Shown: positions 33,733 through 42,451 of the stretch, one piece after another
How positions within the stretch are numbered: the stretch's first letter is position 1
Layout of the letters: each line of letters begins with the position of its first letter
Origin: Enterococcus moraviensis ATCC BAA-383
Lineage (GTDB): Bacteria; Bacillota; Bacilli; Lactobacillales; Enterococcaceae
Assembly: GCF_000407445.1 (NCBI RefSeq)
Contig: NZ_ASWB01000003.1
Span: 1-64,000, forward strand
Reading direction: 5' to 3'
Length of the DNA stretch: 64,000 bases
Program-made: the position numbers and the translations under genes
The notes under the pieces: model-generated
Told to the model about the DNA's origin: nothing
The model's input: only the letters and a program-made list of their open reading frames with translations
The model's database searches: none

Positions 33733-34856
33733 CAGAAAAAGAAAATAGAATGTCAAAAATTGAGAATGCCTATTTAAAAGAATTGAGGAGGCTGTGTTTA
33801 GAGGACAAACAAAAAATGAACGAATCACCCGAGTCATTCACCCCTTCCGAGGACACTTTCGATTAAAAGATATGCGGTTGGGACAGAAGTGTTTAACTCC
33901 GAGAAATAAGAAGGAATTCATGAAAATTGTTCTTCAAATTTTTGTGAATTTCAGCTTATTTCCGAAGGAGTTGCTTCTGCTCCCACCGTTTATTCGGATA
34001 CTAGGTGTCTGGGATATAACTCGCAGCGTTATGTCCCAGACACAGCCACTTACATGTACTGGCAAAAATGTTTAGACAGAACAAATTCAACACAAATGAT
34101 TGAAGAAGAAATTCAAGCGATTCGTAAGGAACGTCAACATTACGGCTATAGAAGAATGACATAAGAATTGAAGAGACGTGGATTTCAAGTAAATAAAAAG
34201 AAAGTACAGCGATTAATTCAAAAGTTACAGTTACAAGTCAATGCTTTCACTAAGAAATCAAGGAAATACAATTCATATAAAGGAACCGTTGGTAAGATCG
34301 CTAGAAATTTGATTCATCGCCGATTCAACACCACTGTTCCTCACCAAAAAATCACAACAGATACAACTGAATTTAAGTACTTTGAAGCAGATAAAGCAGG
34401 CATCCTTTGTCAGAAAAAACGATATTTAGATCCATTTATGGATATGTATAACCGTGAAATTTTAAGTTACAGTCGTCTAATCAACTAAACGGTAAAACGA
34501 TGATGAGTGGTCTAGAAGAAGCTATCGCTCAAACAAATGATTGTCCCTATCGTCGCACCTTCCACTCTGATCAAGGATGGGCTTATCAAATGAACGCCTA
34601 TATACAAACATTAAAGGACAACAGTATCTTTCAAAGTATGTCTCGAAAAGGAACCTGTTTAGATAATTCTCCGATGGAGAATTTCTTCAGCATTATAAAA
34701 CAAGAATTGCATTACGGTAAAGTCTATCAAAGTCAAAATGAGTTACGACAAGCAATTGAGAACTACATTTATTATTATAATCATCATCGGATTAAAGAAA
34801 AACTTAACTGGAAAAATCCAGTAGAGTTTCGACAATTGAATCAAAAAACTGCATAA
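33733..34856 (+). pseudogene. IS3-family transposase orfB, broken
   Basis: The DDE catalytic core is recognisable: TTDTTEFKYFEADKAG, FHSDQGWAYQ and NSPMENFFSIIKQELHYG. Lesions: the 165-bp repeat replaces a short stretch between RLKDMR and ATYMYWQK, TAA follows GYRRMT (near 34162), and the frame shifts near 34470 (SRLIN to QLNGKTMMSG). It cannot make an active transposase. Confidence 0.85.
33878..34042 (+). repeat. Hairpin repeat element, copy C, inside the transposase gene
   Basis: Full-length copy: starts TTGGGACAGAAGTGTTTAAC, inner imperfect hairpin (AAATAAGAAGGAATTCATGA ... GTGAATTTCAGCTTATTTCC), linker CCGTTTATTCGGATACTAGG, end hairpin TGTCTGGGATATAAC / GTTATGTCCCAGACA. It is nearly identical to copy B in reverse. 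The ends GGGACA and TGTCCC form short terminal inverted repeats. Confidence 0.85.
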
Positions 34857-34937
34857 AAAATAGAGTGAAAAAATCCACTCTATAAAAAGTCTAACTTTTT
34901 GGGGTCACTACACAATCAGTTTTGTATCCTTTTCTTT

Positions 34938-36338
34938 TTATTTATCGGTTATTGTATTGGTTTGAGCAACTGTTTTAAACCAATGACCTGATTTTTTGAT
35001 TGTTTTTATTTGCGTATGAATATTGGTAGAGATAAAACCATAACGATTTTTATAAGCATTCGCCCAAGACCAACAATCGATTGGTGTCCATAAATGGTAG
35101 CCAAAACAATTCGAGCCTTCTTCGATTCCTTGATGAACCCACTCTAAATGTTCCCGAATAAAATCAATTCGGTAGTCATCTTCCACAACGCCCGCTTCAT
35201 TCATAAACCTTTCTTCGCCTGAAATCCCCATCCCATTTTCAGAGACAAACCACGGAATATTTTTGTAATTATCACGAATATTGATGGCAATATCATATAA
35301 TGCTTTTGGATAAATTTCCCAACCTCGGTCAATATTCATCCGACGACCAGGCATATTGTACTCATCAAAATAACGATTTGGCACCCATGCCCCCACACTA
35401 TTTGGTGCAATATCTGGTGCTTTCACGCGGTTTGGATGATAGAAATTAACACCTAGAACGTCAATCGTATTTTCTTTGATCAAAGCCAATTCTTCTGGTG
35501 TACTTTCCCAAAGAACGCCATCTTTGATAAATAAATCAACTAACTCTTGCGGAAATTCCCCATGAACAGCCGTATCTAAAAACATCCGATTATTAAATAA
35601 CTCTGCACTATTCGCTGCAGCTAAATCTTTTGGATTATCAGAAGCTGGATAAGTCGGTGTTAGGTTTAAAATAATCCCAATTCTTCCCCCATCGTTTTGC
35701 AAGCCCATTTTTCTGAACGCTTGGATTGCTTTTGCAGAAGCTAAATTCAAATTATACGCTACTTGAACTGCCTTTTTTCCATCAACGATTTTGGGATAGT
35801 GAAATTGGTGTAAGTATTCTCCTTCAACGACAACGATTGGCTCATTATGTGTAAACCAGTCTTTGACACGATCGCCAAATAGCTCAAAGCATCTTTCAGC
35901 AAATTTCACATATAAATCAACCACATGTTTTGATTCCCAACCACCATATTTGTGATACAATTCCACAGGCAAATCAAAATGATGTAAGTTCATGACAGGT
36001 CTGATTCCCGCTGCAATAAACTCATCGATCACATCATTATAAAAACGAACAGCTTCTTCATTGACCGTTCCTGTTTCAAAATCGTCGATCAAACGTGTCC
36101 ATTGGATCGATGTCCGAACGCTATTTAACCCAATTTCTTTCATCAACGCAATATCTTCTTTATAGCTGTTGTAAAAGTTAGAGGTAACATCCGGTCCTAC
36201 TTGATCATAAAAATCTGTTGGCTCAATTTCATACCAATAATCGAACATATTCGCATGTTTTTTATTAAATCGCCCTTCACTTTGTGGTCCTGATGTCGCA
36301 GCACCCCACCAAAAATCCTCTTTAAATGTTCGTTGCAT
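34938..36338 (-). CDS. Glycoside hydrolase family 1, 6-phospho-beta-glucosidase
   Basis: A 466-aa enzyme with FWWGAATSGPQSEGRF at the start, acid/base glutamate in WFTHNEPIV (E166), and nucleophile in WFVSENGMG (near residue 370). The cytoplasmic role is hydrolysis of phosphorylated beta-glucosides brought in by a PTS, but no PTS gene is beside it. Start at 36338 chosen for the GTAGGGACC site; ATG 36356 or TTG 36371 are possible. A decayed partial copy is at 17748-18075, so the gene was once present twice. The adjacent IS may have taken part in the duplication. Confidence 0.88.
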   Translation of the reverse strand: MQRTFKEDFWWGAATSGPQSEGRFNKKHANMFDYWYEIEPTDFYDQVGPDVTSNFYNSYKEDIALMKEIGLNSVRTSIQWTRLIDDFETGTVNEEAVRFYNDVIDEFIAAGIRPVMNLHHFDLPVELYHKYGGWESKHVVDLYVKFAERCFELFGDRVKDWFTHNEPIVVVEGEYLHQFHYPKIVDGKKAVQVAYNLNLASAKAIQAFRKMGLQNDGGRIGIILNLTPTYPASDNPKDLAAANSAELFNNRMFLDTAVHGEFPQELVDLFIKDGVLWESTPEELALIKENTIDVLGVNFYHPNRVKAPDIAPNSVGAWVPNRYFDEYNMPGRRMNIDRGWEIYPKALYDIAINIRDNYKNIPWFVSENGMGISGEERFMNEAGVVEDDYRIDFIREHLEWVHQGIEEGSNCFGYHLWTPIDCWSWANAYKNRYGFISTNIHTQIKTIKKSGHWFKTVAQTNTITDK

Positions 36339-36486
36339 AACGGTCCCTACTTTCATCGAATTATTTTTCAATCCTCGTATTCCCCATCATTATAAAGCCA
36401 AAAACAACAAATGTCTATACTTTTAATTTTAAAAGCATATAAAAAAAAGACAAGACTGATTTCATCTTATCTTTTTAATAATTTTA

Positions 36487-37245
36487 TTAAAGAATCAATT
36501 GTTTGCGCTCATTATAATATTCTTTATAAGCTAAATAAGTTGCAATAACTGAGCCAATACTAGTTGCCGAAAGTAGCATAAACGTTACCATAATCTGATA
36601 CTTGATTGCATGTACTGGATCGACTCCAGCAAAAATCAGTCCAGACATCATCCCAGGTAAACTAACGATACCAACTGTTTTGGCGGAATCAATCGTCGGT
36701 GCCATCCCCGTTCGGATACTTGCTCTAACAATTGAACGAGAAGCTAACTTAATATCTGCACCTAACGCCAATTTTTCAAGGACTGCTTGCCTTTGATCAT
36801 GAAACAAACTGTCCATATTTCGATAGCACAAGCCAATTGCAATCATTGAATTACTTGCAATCATCCCACTGATGGGAATGATTTGCGAAGGAATAAAACG
36901 AATTGCACCTGATAAAACTAAGACACCGATCGTCACTCCCGTACTACAAAAAATCGCTAATAATGAAATCCAAAAACCATTTTTCAAATGATTGCTACGT
37001 TTCCCCGCATTTAACGCGGCATTAACAATAATGATCCCAGCCATGACGATGGTCAAAATCACATTATCTAGTTGAAAAACATATTTAAGGAGATACCCAA
37101 CTAAAACAAGTTGAATGATCGCTCGACACACACTAATAATGATATCCTTGGTAAAACCTAATTTTTCTTTATAACTGATCAGTAATGCTACTATCACTAG
37201 CATCCCAGCAAATAAAAGCGACAAATCATTCACGGCTAAGTTCAT
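36487..37245 (-). CDS. ABC transporter permease, FetB/YbbM (UPF0014) family
   Basis: A 252-aa membrane protein with seven predicted helices and the family motif PISGMIASNSMIAIGLCYRN, LPGMMSGLIFAGVDPVHAIKYQIMVTFMLLSATSIGSVIATYL. Known FetAB pairs take part in iron export and peroxide resistance in Escherichia coli; the role here is not tested. Its start overlaps the stop of the ATPase gene by four bases, so the two form one operon with the HEAT-repeat gene upstream. Confidence 0.9.
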   Translation of the reverse strand: MNLAVNDLSLLFAGMLVIVALLISYKEKLGFTKDIIISVCRAIIQLVLVGYLLKYVFQLDNVILTIVMAGIIIVNAALNAGKRSNHLKNGFWISLLAIFCSTGVTIGVLVLSGAIRFIPSQIIPISGMIASNSMIAIGLCYRNMDSLFHDQRQAVLEKLALGADIKLASRSIVRASIRTGMAPTIDSAKTVGIVSLPGMMSGLIFAGVDPVHAIKYQIMVTFMLLSATSIGSVIATYLAYKEYYNERKQLIL

Positions 37246-37883
37246 TCAGTTTCCTCCAATCTACCTGCTACGATTTTTTTAACGATCGTGGCTTGGGCAA
37301 TCTCCTCTGGATCATGCGTTACGCGAATCAGTGTAATGTTTTTCTCCTGATTTAGTTGCAGTAACCAGTTATTAACAATTGCTTTACTCTCTTCATCTAA
37401 CCCCGCTGTCACTTCGTCCAACAGTAACACTTCAGGTAGAAAAATCACATTGCGGATCAAAGCTACACGTTGTTTTTCACCCCCTGATAATTCAGTGATT
37501 TTTTTATCAAGATAACTTTCAGGTAGTTTGACTTCTTTTAACAAGTTCAATACATGACTTTCTTGAAATTCTTTTTTACGTACTTCATAAGGAAACATAA
37601 AATTATCCCGTACGGTTTCGCCAAATAGTGAAGGTTGTTGAAAACAGTAGGAAACCTGCATGCGGTAATTTTCTGGAGTTAGCGTTTCAATGTCTTGATC
37701 ATTGAAGCTTATCTTTCCTTTAGTTGGTGTTAGCAAGGACGCTAAGATCTTAAGTAAAGTGCTTTTCCCACTGCCGGATGGGCCTGTGATGGTTGTGTGG
37801 CTGCCTTTTTCAAACGATGTGGTGATATCGTTTAGGATTAATTGTTCTTGGTGTTGAAAAGAGATATGTTCAGTTTTTAACAA
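37242..37883 (-). CDS. ABC transporter ATP-binding protein, FetA/YbbL type
   Basis: A 213-aa ATPase with Walker A GPSGSGKSTLLK (~35-46), Q-loop YCFQQPSLFG, signature LSGGEKQRVALIR, Walker B VLLLDEVTAGLD and switch histidine THDPEEIA. The partner permease follows with overlap. The order and sizes match FetAB. It lies six bases after the HEAT-repeat gene, in the same direction. Confidence 0.92.
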   Translation of the reverse strand: MLKTEHISFQHQEQLILNDITTSFEKGSHTTITGPSGSGKSTLLKILASLLTPTKGKISFNDQDIETLTPENYRMQVSYCFQQPSLFGETVRDNFMFPYEVRKKEFQESHVLNLLKEVKLPESYLDKKITELSGGEKQRVALIRNVIFLPEVLLLDEVTAGLDEESKAIVNNWLLQLNQEKNITLIRVTHDPEEIAQATIVKKIVAGRLEETE

Positions 37884-37889
37884 GATTGA

Positions 37890-38534
37890 TCATTCCTTTT
37901 GATTGTTATTAAGAAAATGTCCTAAATTTTTATTTTTGAAAATAATTTTTTCTATTTGAAGCTCTTCCTTACTACCTTGCCATAACGATAATTCATCCAT
38001 AATTTTTTCAGGATATTTTTTACTGATATCCCTTAGCGCATTTCCGCATGATTTTCTAACGTATTCACTGTCGTCATTTTTAAGTGTTGCCAGCAAACGG
38101 ATAGCACTATCAGGATTATCTTTAAAATAAGGACGGCTTGTCCAAATTCTTAACCCTTCTGAAACAGCTCTTCTAGTACTACTATTTTCAAAGTTTAACC
38201 ATTCGTTTATCGTCACTAGCGCTTCTTCATAGCCTATTTCTTTACAAAAATGATCAAATGCCATCCCTAAAATTTCTTGCACTCGCCAATTATCATCTTT
38301 TGAGACATTCTTTTTCAAGAAATTTAGTACCTCACGATTTTTTGATGCACGCTTTCCAAACAGAAAAACAGCGACCATTCGTATTTGATAAATTTCAGAT
38401 GCATATAACGTAAATGCTAGCTCCTCTAATTCCTTTTCTGTCCGCTCTTTTTCAAGTGAATCGGCTAAGTGTTCCATTGGTTTAAATCCATTAGGAACGT
38501 TGGCTATTTCTTTCAACTCTTCTTCTAACGTCAT
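37890..38534 (-). CDS. HEAT-repeat protein, DNA alkylation repair (AlkD)-like
   Basis: A 214-aa all-helical protein with HEAT-like repeats. The pattern DNWRVQEILGMAFDHFCKEIGYEEA, NSSTRRAVSEGLRIWTSRPYFKDNP and VRKSCGNALRDISKKYPE is that of short AlkD/AlkC-like proteins. Some members remove alkylated bases; small ones like this may lack activity. It precedes the ABC pair in the same operon, which does not explain its role. Confidence 0.7.
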   Translation of the reverse strand: MTLEEELKEIANVPNGFKPMEHLADSLEKERTEKELEELAFTLYASEIYQIRMVAVFLFGKRASKNREVLNFLKKNVSKDDNWRVQEILGMAFDHFCKEIGYEEALVTINEWLNFENSSTRRAVSEGLRIWTSRPYFKDNPDSAIRLLATLKNDDSEYVRKSCGNALRDISKKYPEKIMDELSLWQGSKEELQIEKIIFKNKNLGHFLNNNQKE

Positions 38535-38668
38535 TTTATACTCCTTTCACTTTTCTGGTTACTTTGAGAAAAAATCAGTTCAACTATATTTTCTGACAGT
38601 TTGCTTATCTTCATGCTATTCACTACCAAAGAATCGCTCCCAAAATAGTTTATATAATTAGTATAAAA

Positions 38669-38714
38669 CAAAAAAACTGTAAACAAAACTCCCGATTTAG
38701 AAGTTTGTCTACAG
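38669..38714 (-). terminator. Terminator downstream of the second Mga-like gene
   Basis: Minus-strand CTGTAGACAAACT with its near complement AGTTTTGTTTACAG, followed by TTTTTTTG. It is separated from the Mga-like stop codon by about 200 bases that include a partial repeat element. Confidence 0.7.
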
Positions 38715-38735
38715 TATGATGCTACGCAGTGTCTA

Positions 38736-38768
38736 CTTAGCTCTCGGAGTTAAACTCTTTTCTCCCAA
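38736..38768 (-). repeat. Fragment of the hairpin repeat element, copy D
   Basis: Minus strand TTGGGAGAAAAGAGTTTAAC then TCCGAGAG matches the first 30 bases of copies B and C with a few changes. The rest of the element is missing. The remaining 375-bp gap (38535-38909) holds the terminator but no gene. Confidence 0.55.
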
Positions 38769-38909
38769 AAGCATCGCTGTTGCCCTTAAACTATCAAGTT
38801 CCTTTTACAAATACTTATCTTCTTTCCAAAATTCTCTTTCTCTAAATGAAAAAACTTCTCTATCTTTGGAATCAACTTGATGAATCTGTATATTAATGCT
38901 TTTTCATAT

Positions 38910-40427
38910 TTAAGTATGAGAATATCTAATCTTCATTTTATATCTTTGGGTGTAAATTGTATCTAGATATGTAGTGAGTCGATTAATTTTTTCTTGATCA
39001 ATCGTTGAATCCCAAACAAAAGTGGGGATATCTTTTTTTAACCATCTAGTCAAGCTAACATCCGTAATCAAAAAATCAACCTTGTTAGAAGTGTAAGGTA
39101 GGAAAGTCACTGGAAATGAAAGGTTCTTAATCAACATCTCTTCAAAAAATTCTTTTTGAAACACACTAGAGTGAGAATAGAGCGCAATATTTAGAGCCGG
39201 ACGTTTACTTTTCATTAATTCCGAAATAAATAGCAAATAGAACGTACATAGCGCATCTTTTTGAGCATATAAAGGCTCTATAATAGGAACAGAAAAGAGC
39301 GTATCCAAAAAAGATAAAATAAGTTTATACTCAATAAATAAATCTATTTTCCCATAAGACATATTCGTAAAACAAGGGACCGTTTCCACAGGACCAGGTA
39401 AATACAAATATCTACTATGGAGTGAAAGTAAATTGTAATAAAGATAAAAATATTCATTAACATCTAAAGCAATCTCGAGTTCAGCCATAAATCTCTCTAT
39501 CCATTTTTCAGTAATCAAAGTAGCGGTATTTATTTTTAATCCAGAAAAAGCAGTTAACTTCAAAGTTGAAATTTGTTTTAAAGGATAGATTTGGCTTGTA
39601 ATGAGCGAAAAATATAAAAAGTTGGCTTCATAATGCCAAGCTTCATCATCTAGCGTCAATAAAATCTGAAAATCTTTAGAAAAACCAAAAAAAAGAGAAT
39701 AAAATTGTTCTTTGGAGAGCATAGGAAAAGCTGGCTCATTAAATTCATATTCTTCAGTAATGAAATAGCCCTTGTCGATACGGGACAATGTGACCGCAAG
39801 CCAAATAATTACCATGTTTGGCTTTGCTAAAAAAGTTTTTAGTTCCTCGTCACTTTTTTCAATTACCTCTTTTAGTTTATTAAATTCAATTTCCTCGAAT
39901 GGCCATTTTAATACCTTGTAAGATTCCCAAAATAATGTGAAGTAAAAAAACCGAATGTTCTGTTCTTTACCCACGATACTATTCGACGTTTTTAAATCTA
40001 AACTTAAATTGTATTGCTGTAAAATTTGGTTTAGTTTTTTTGTTTGTCGATAAACAGTCGAGTAACTGTAAAAATACTTTGTCGCAAAACTATGTAAATC
40101 AAAGAAAGTACTATTGTAAATTTCAAGACAAAGATTAAATAAAATCGACTTTTCCAAATAATAAAGTAGAAAGTAATTGATATCGAAATCCTGTGCAACC
40201 GTCACAGTCAACGTATTATCATCATTTAAAACAATAGATATGTATTTTTCACACTCTAATTGTTTACTATCATTTACTAAAGACTTTAGGTTTTTGATAA
40301 TAGTTCGTCTGTCTTTCGATAATTTGTTTGTGAAATCCGAAATAGACATAACCATATTATTCCCTCGTGGAAAGCTATTTAATATCTCTAAGCGAAAGAC
40401 AAATTCCTTATTTAGTAGTACTTTCAT
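38910..40427 (-). CDS. Mga-like transcription regulator
   Basis: About 505 aa and paralogous to the protein at 31671-33179: HTH regions near residues 30-55 (ISDFTNKLSKDRRTIIKNLKSLV) and 105-135 (ATKYFYSYSTVYRQTKKLNQIL), the FFxFTLFWESYKVLKWPF motif near 180, then a long helical PRD-like part. These regulators control surface genes in streptococci and enterococci. It is oriented away from WxL locus 2, with a 650-bp gap in between. The ATG at 40427 is preferred for the AAGGGG upstream. Confidence 0.85.
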   Translation of the reverse strand: MKVLLNKEFVFRLEILNSFPRGNNMVMSISDFTNKLSKDRRTIIKNLKSLVNDSKQLECEKYISIVLNDDNTLTVTVAQDFDINYFLLYYLEKSILFNLCLEIYNSTFFDLHSFATKYFYSYSTVYRQTKKLNQILQQYNLSLDLKTSNSIVGKEQNIRFFYFTLFWESYKVLKWPFEEIEFNKLKEVIEKSDEELKTFLAKPNMVIIWLAVTLSRIDKGYFITEEYEFNEPAFPMLSKEQFYSLFFGFSKDFQILLTLDDEAWHYEANFLYFSLITSQIYPLKQISTLKLTAFSGLKINTATLITEKWIERFMAELEIALDVNEYFYLYYNLLSLHSRYLYLPGPVETVPCFTNMSYGKIDLFIEYKLILSFLDTLFSVPIIEPLYAQKDALCTFYLLFISELMKSKRPALNIALYSHSSVFQKEFFEEMLIKNLSFPVTFLPYTSNKVDFLITDVSLTRWLKKDIPTFVWDSTIDQEKINRLTTYLDTIYTQRYKMKIRYSHT

Positions 40428-40433
40428 GAACAA

Positions 40434-41082
40434 TTATCCCCTTAATATGTGCTGGAAACTTATTATTATTAATTATTACTTTTAGAACAAATTTAGCTCT
40501 TTGAAAAATAACTCCATCAAATAGAGTAAGAAATGACTATGATTGTGTAAAGACAAGAAAATTTTCTTACAACAATTACTAGAATTTGGTCTGTTGCTGA
40601 TGCAGTTAACATGTTATACATTGAAACTATTCCTCAGTTTGGAACGATCCAATCAACTCCGTTTTCTCAGAACTAGATACCTCTATCCATCAATCTAGTT
40701 ATTTTTTAGGTACTAAAAATCATCTTTCCAAAAGAGACTCACCTTATTTATATCTAGTTATTTGTTAGACTGCTTTCGTTGCTTTTCAAAGAAATCCTAC
40801 GTTATCTGCTTATTACCCATCGCAGAACATCCCATATTGATGTTGTTAATCTCAAATTGGTGAGTATCATTTTCGCAATTTGGGTAACAGATAAACTTTA
40901 TGAAGTAAAATTATCTGCTAAAACTGGCGCCTAATTTTTTTCTATGCAGCTAGCTAGGCTTATTTGTGTTACTCTAAAATTGAAGAATAAATACCATTAG
41001 AAATAATCAACTATTCACTTTAGTTTTTTTATAGCGGACTATTTTCCAAAGAGTCAAGTAAGTATCTATGCTAGTTTTTTAC
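40434..41082. other. Intergenic gap, 650 bp
   Basis: No intact gene. Several short repeats and an imperfect inverted repeat are visible between 40811 and 40912 (TTATCTG, TTACCCA and GCG-AAAATG elements mirrored). The stretch may be remains of an inserted element. The promoter of the Mga-like gene should lie at the left end. Confidence 0.35.
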
Positions 41083-41769
41083 TCAAACATTCAATATATA
41101 CCCTTTTGACCGCACCGTACGAATTGTTTCTGCGGTACCGATCTCTTGTTCAAATTTTTGCCGGATATGAAAAATTAAATTGCTGATACGATAAAAATTT
41201 CGTTCTTTGTTCTCCTCTTCCCAAATTACTTTGTACATCTCTTCATAAGTAACGGTTTTACCAATATTTTTATACAGTAATTCCATGGCTTTGTACTCAA
41301 GATTAGTTAATTGAACCTCTTCATTCTCATTCATAATGACACTTCTATTTCTATGATTTAAAATAATTCCCTCACAACTATGTTCTTGTACTGTTCTTTC
41401 AGGCTCTAATTTTACCGTTACCCTTTTTCGTTTTAACGAATTAGAGACGATCAACTGCCATTCTTCTAGTTTCAAACTCTCTGTTTTTACACCATCTGCT
41501 CCTAGTTTCAAATACACTATTCGATTCATCTCATTTTGAAATGCAGACCACACCCAAATCAATGAATCTGCTTCGTTTTTTACTTGTATCAACTGTCCGC
41601 AAACTTCACCAACTTGTTCTAAGCTATTTTCTATTAAAATGATCAAATCACAAAAGGTCTTGTTATCATTATCAATCTGAATTAATTCCCATTCATTTGG
41701 TATGACCGCTTGTAACTGTTCCCATTCCGTTGTTGCTCCTTCAAAATTTACTACGCCAATACGATACAT
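41083..41769 (-). CDS. Winged-helix transcription regulator of WxL locus 2
   Basis: A 228-aa protein. N-terminal part resembles a receiver fold without phosphorylation residues. C-terminal winged helix at ~135-228 (VQLTNLEYKAMELLYKNIGKTVTYEEMYKVIWEE...YRISNLIFHIRQKFEQEIGTAETIRTVRSKGYIL). It is clearly paralogous to the regulator at 29231-29896. Here it is the last gene of the WxL operon, whereas in locus 1 it is the first, so its level follows that of the structural genes and may give feedback control. Confidence 0.85.
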   Translation of the reverse strand: MYRIGVVNFEGATTEWEQLQAVIPNEWELIQIDNDNKTFCDLIILIENSLEQVGEVCGQLIQVKNEADSLIWVWSAFQNEMNRIVYLKLGADGVKTESLKLEEWQLIVSNSLKRKRVTVKLEPERTVQEHSCEGIILNHRNRSVIMNENEEVQLTNLEYKAMELLYKNIGKTVTYEEMYKVIWEEENKERNFYRISNLIFHIRQKFEQEIGTAETIRTVRSKGYILNV

Positions 41770-41814
41770 GTCTACCCCTCCAATAGAAATTTTTTCTTTT
41801 GATTTATCGCTACT

Positions 41815-42423
41815 TTAGTAAGCTCTAATCTGGTAAAATGGCCACCAGCGTAATTCCACAATCCCTATCACAGCTCGCTCATCAACCAAACCATAGTAAC
41901 GACTATCAGTGGCATAATGACGATTGTCTCCAAGTACGAGATACTTCCCTTTCGGAATTATCCCATCTTTTGTTTCTAATATATCAGTTGAATCAAAATC
42001 CTCAGTAATTACTTCATCTTCTATTTTTGCTTGTGCCAACTTTCTCTGAAAAAAACGCTCTACAACCAACCGATCATCAATATAAAGTTCGTCATTACGG
42101 TAACTGACTTGTTCTTGCGGTAAGCCTATGACCCTACGAATTGAAGTCCCCTTTCCATTTGGCTGCTTAAAATAAATCAGCGAGAAACGCTTTGGCTTAC
42201 CTAGGCGATCAACATAAACACGGTCTCCGTCATTGAGTGCTTCCCGCATGCCATAGCCTTCATTTTTAGGCAACACAAAGATCACTTTAGATAAAACGAA
42301 TAATAACAACAACACAATCAACAATGTTATCCCAAGTTCTTTACTGATTTCTTGAAGAAAGTGTTTTTTCTTATTTTTCTTCCTACGTTTTCTCCTATTA
42401 TTAGATATTTTTTTATTACTCAT
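41815..42423 (-). CDS. Signal peptidase I homologue lacking the catalytic dyad
   Basis: A 202-aa protein with a basic N terminus, one membrane helix (~31-51) and the fold of type I signal peptidase: boxes NDGDRVYVDRL, SIRRVIGLPQE and GDNRHYATDSRYYGLV. In active enzymes the first box has the Ser nucleophile (SM.PT) and the second the general-base Lys (KRVIG). Here these are Gly (EGYGMREAL, residue 58) and Arg (SIRRVIG, residue 96). Both changes are plain in the DNA (GGC and CGT). The protein is therefore probably not a protease. Catalytically dead relatives such as staphylococcal SpsA are known. In WxL locus 2 it may be a chaperone or adaptor for exported WxL proteins. Confidence 0.85.
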   Translation of the reverse strand: MSNKKISNNRRKRRKKNKKKHFLQEISKELGITLLIVLLLLFVLSKVIFVLPKNEGYGMREALNDGDRVYVDRLGKPKRFSLIYFKQPNGKGTSIRRVIGLPQEQVSYRNDELYIDDRLVVERFFQRKLAQAKIEDEVITEDFDSTDILETKDGIIPKGKYLVLGDNRHYATDSRYYGLVDERAVIGIVELRWWPFYQIRAY

Positions 42424-42451
42424 TTAGCCTCACAATCATTCCTTAAATCCT

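Larger units (their letters stand above)
33254..34912 (+). mobile_element. Dead IS3-family insertion sequence (IS150-like) with a repeat element inside
   Basis: The ends TGTACCGACCCCAAAGGTTAGA and, inverted, TGTAGTGACCCCAAAAAGTTAG define the element. It carries orfA and orfB of an IS3-type transposase, both broken by stops and frameshifts, and a 165-bp hairpin repeat (33878-34042) lodged in orfB. No clear target duplication is visible at the edges, which suggests rearrangement after insertion. The IS lies directly upstream of the stop end of the intact GH1 gene. Confidence 0.8.

Noticed and set aside
33794-34075. 93-codon open frame inside the IS
   Set aside because: It joins transposase remains with the inserted repeat element and is not a gene.
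33254-34912. Target-site duplication of the dead IS
   Set aside because: The bases on the two sides (GAAATC and CAATCA) do not form a convincing direct repeat, so none is claimed.
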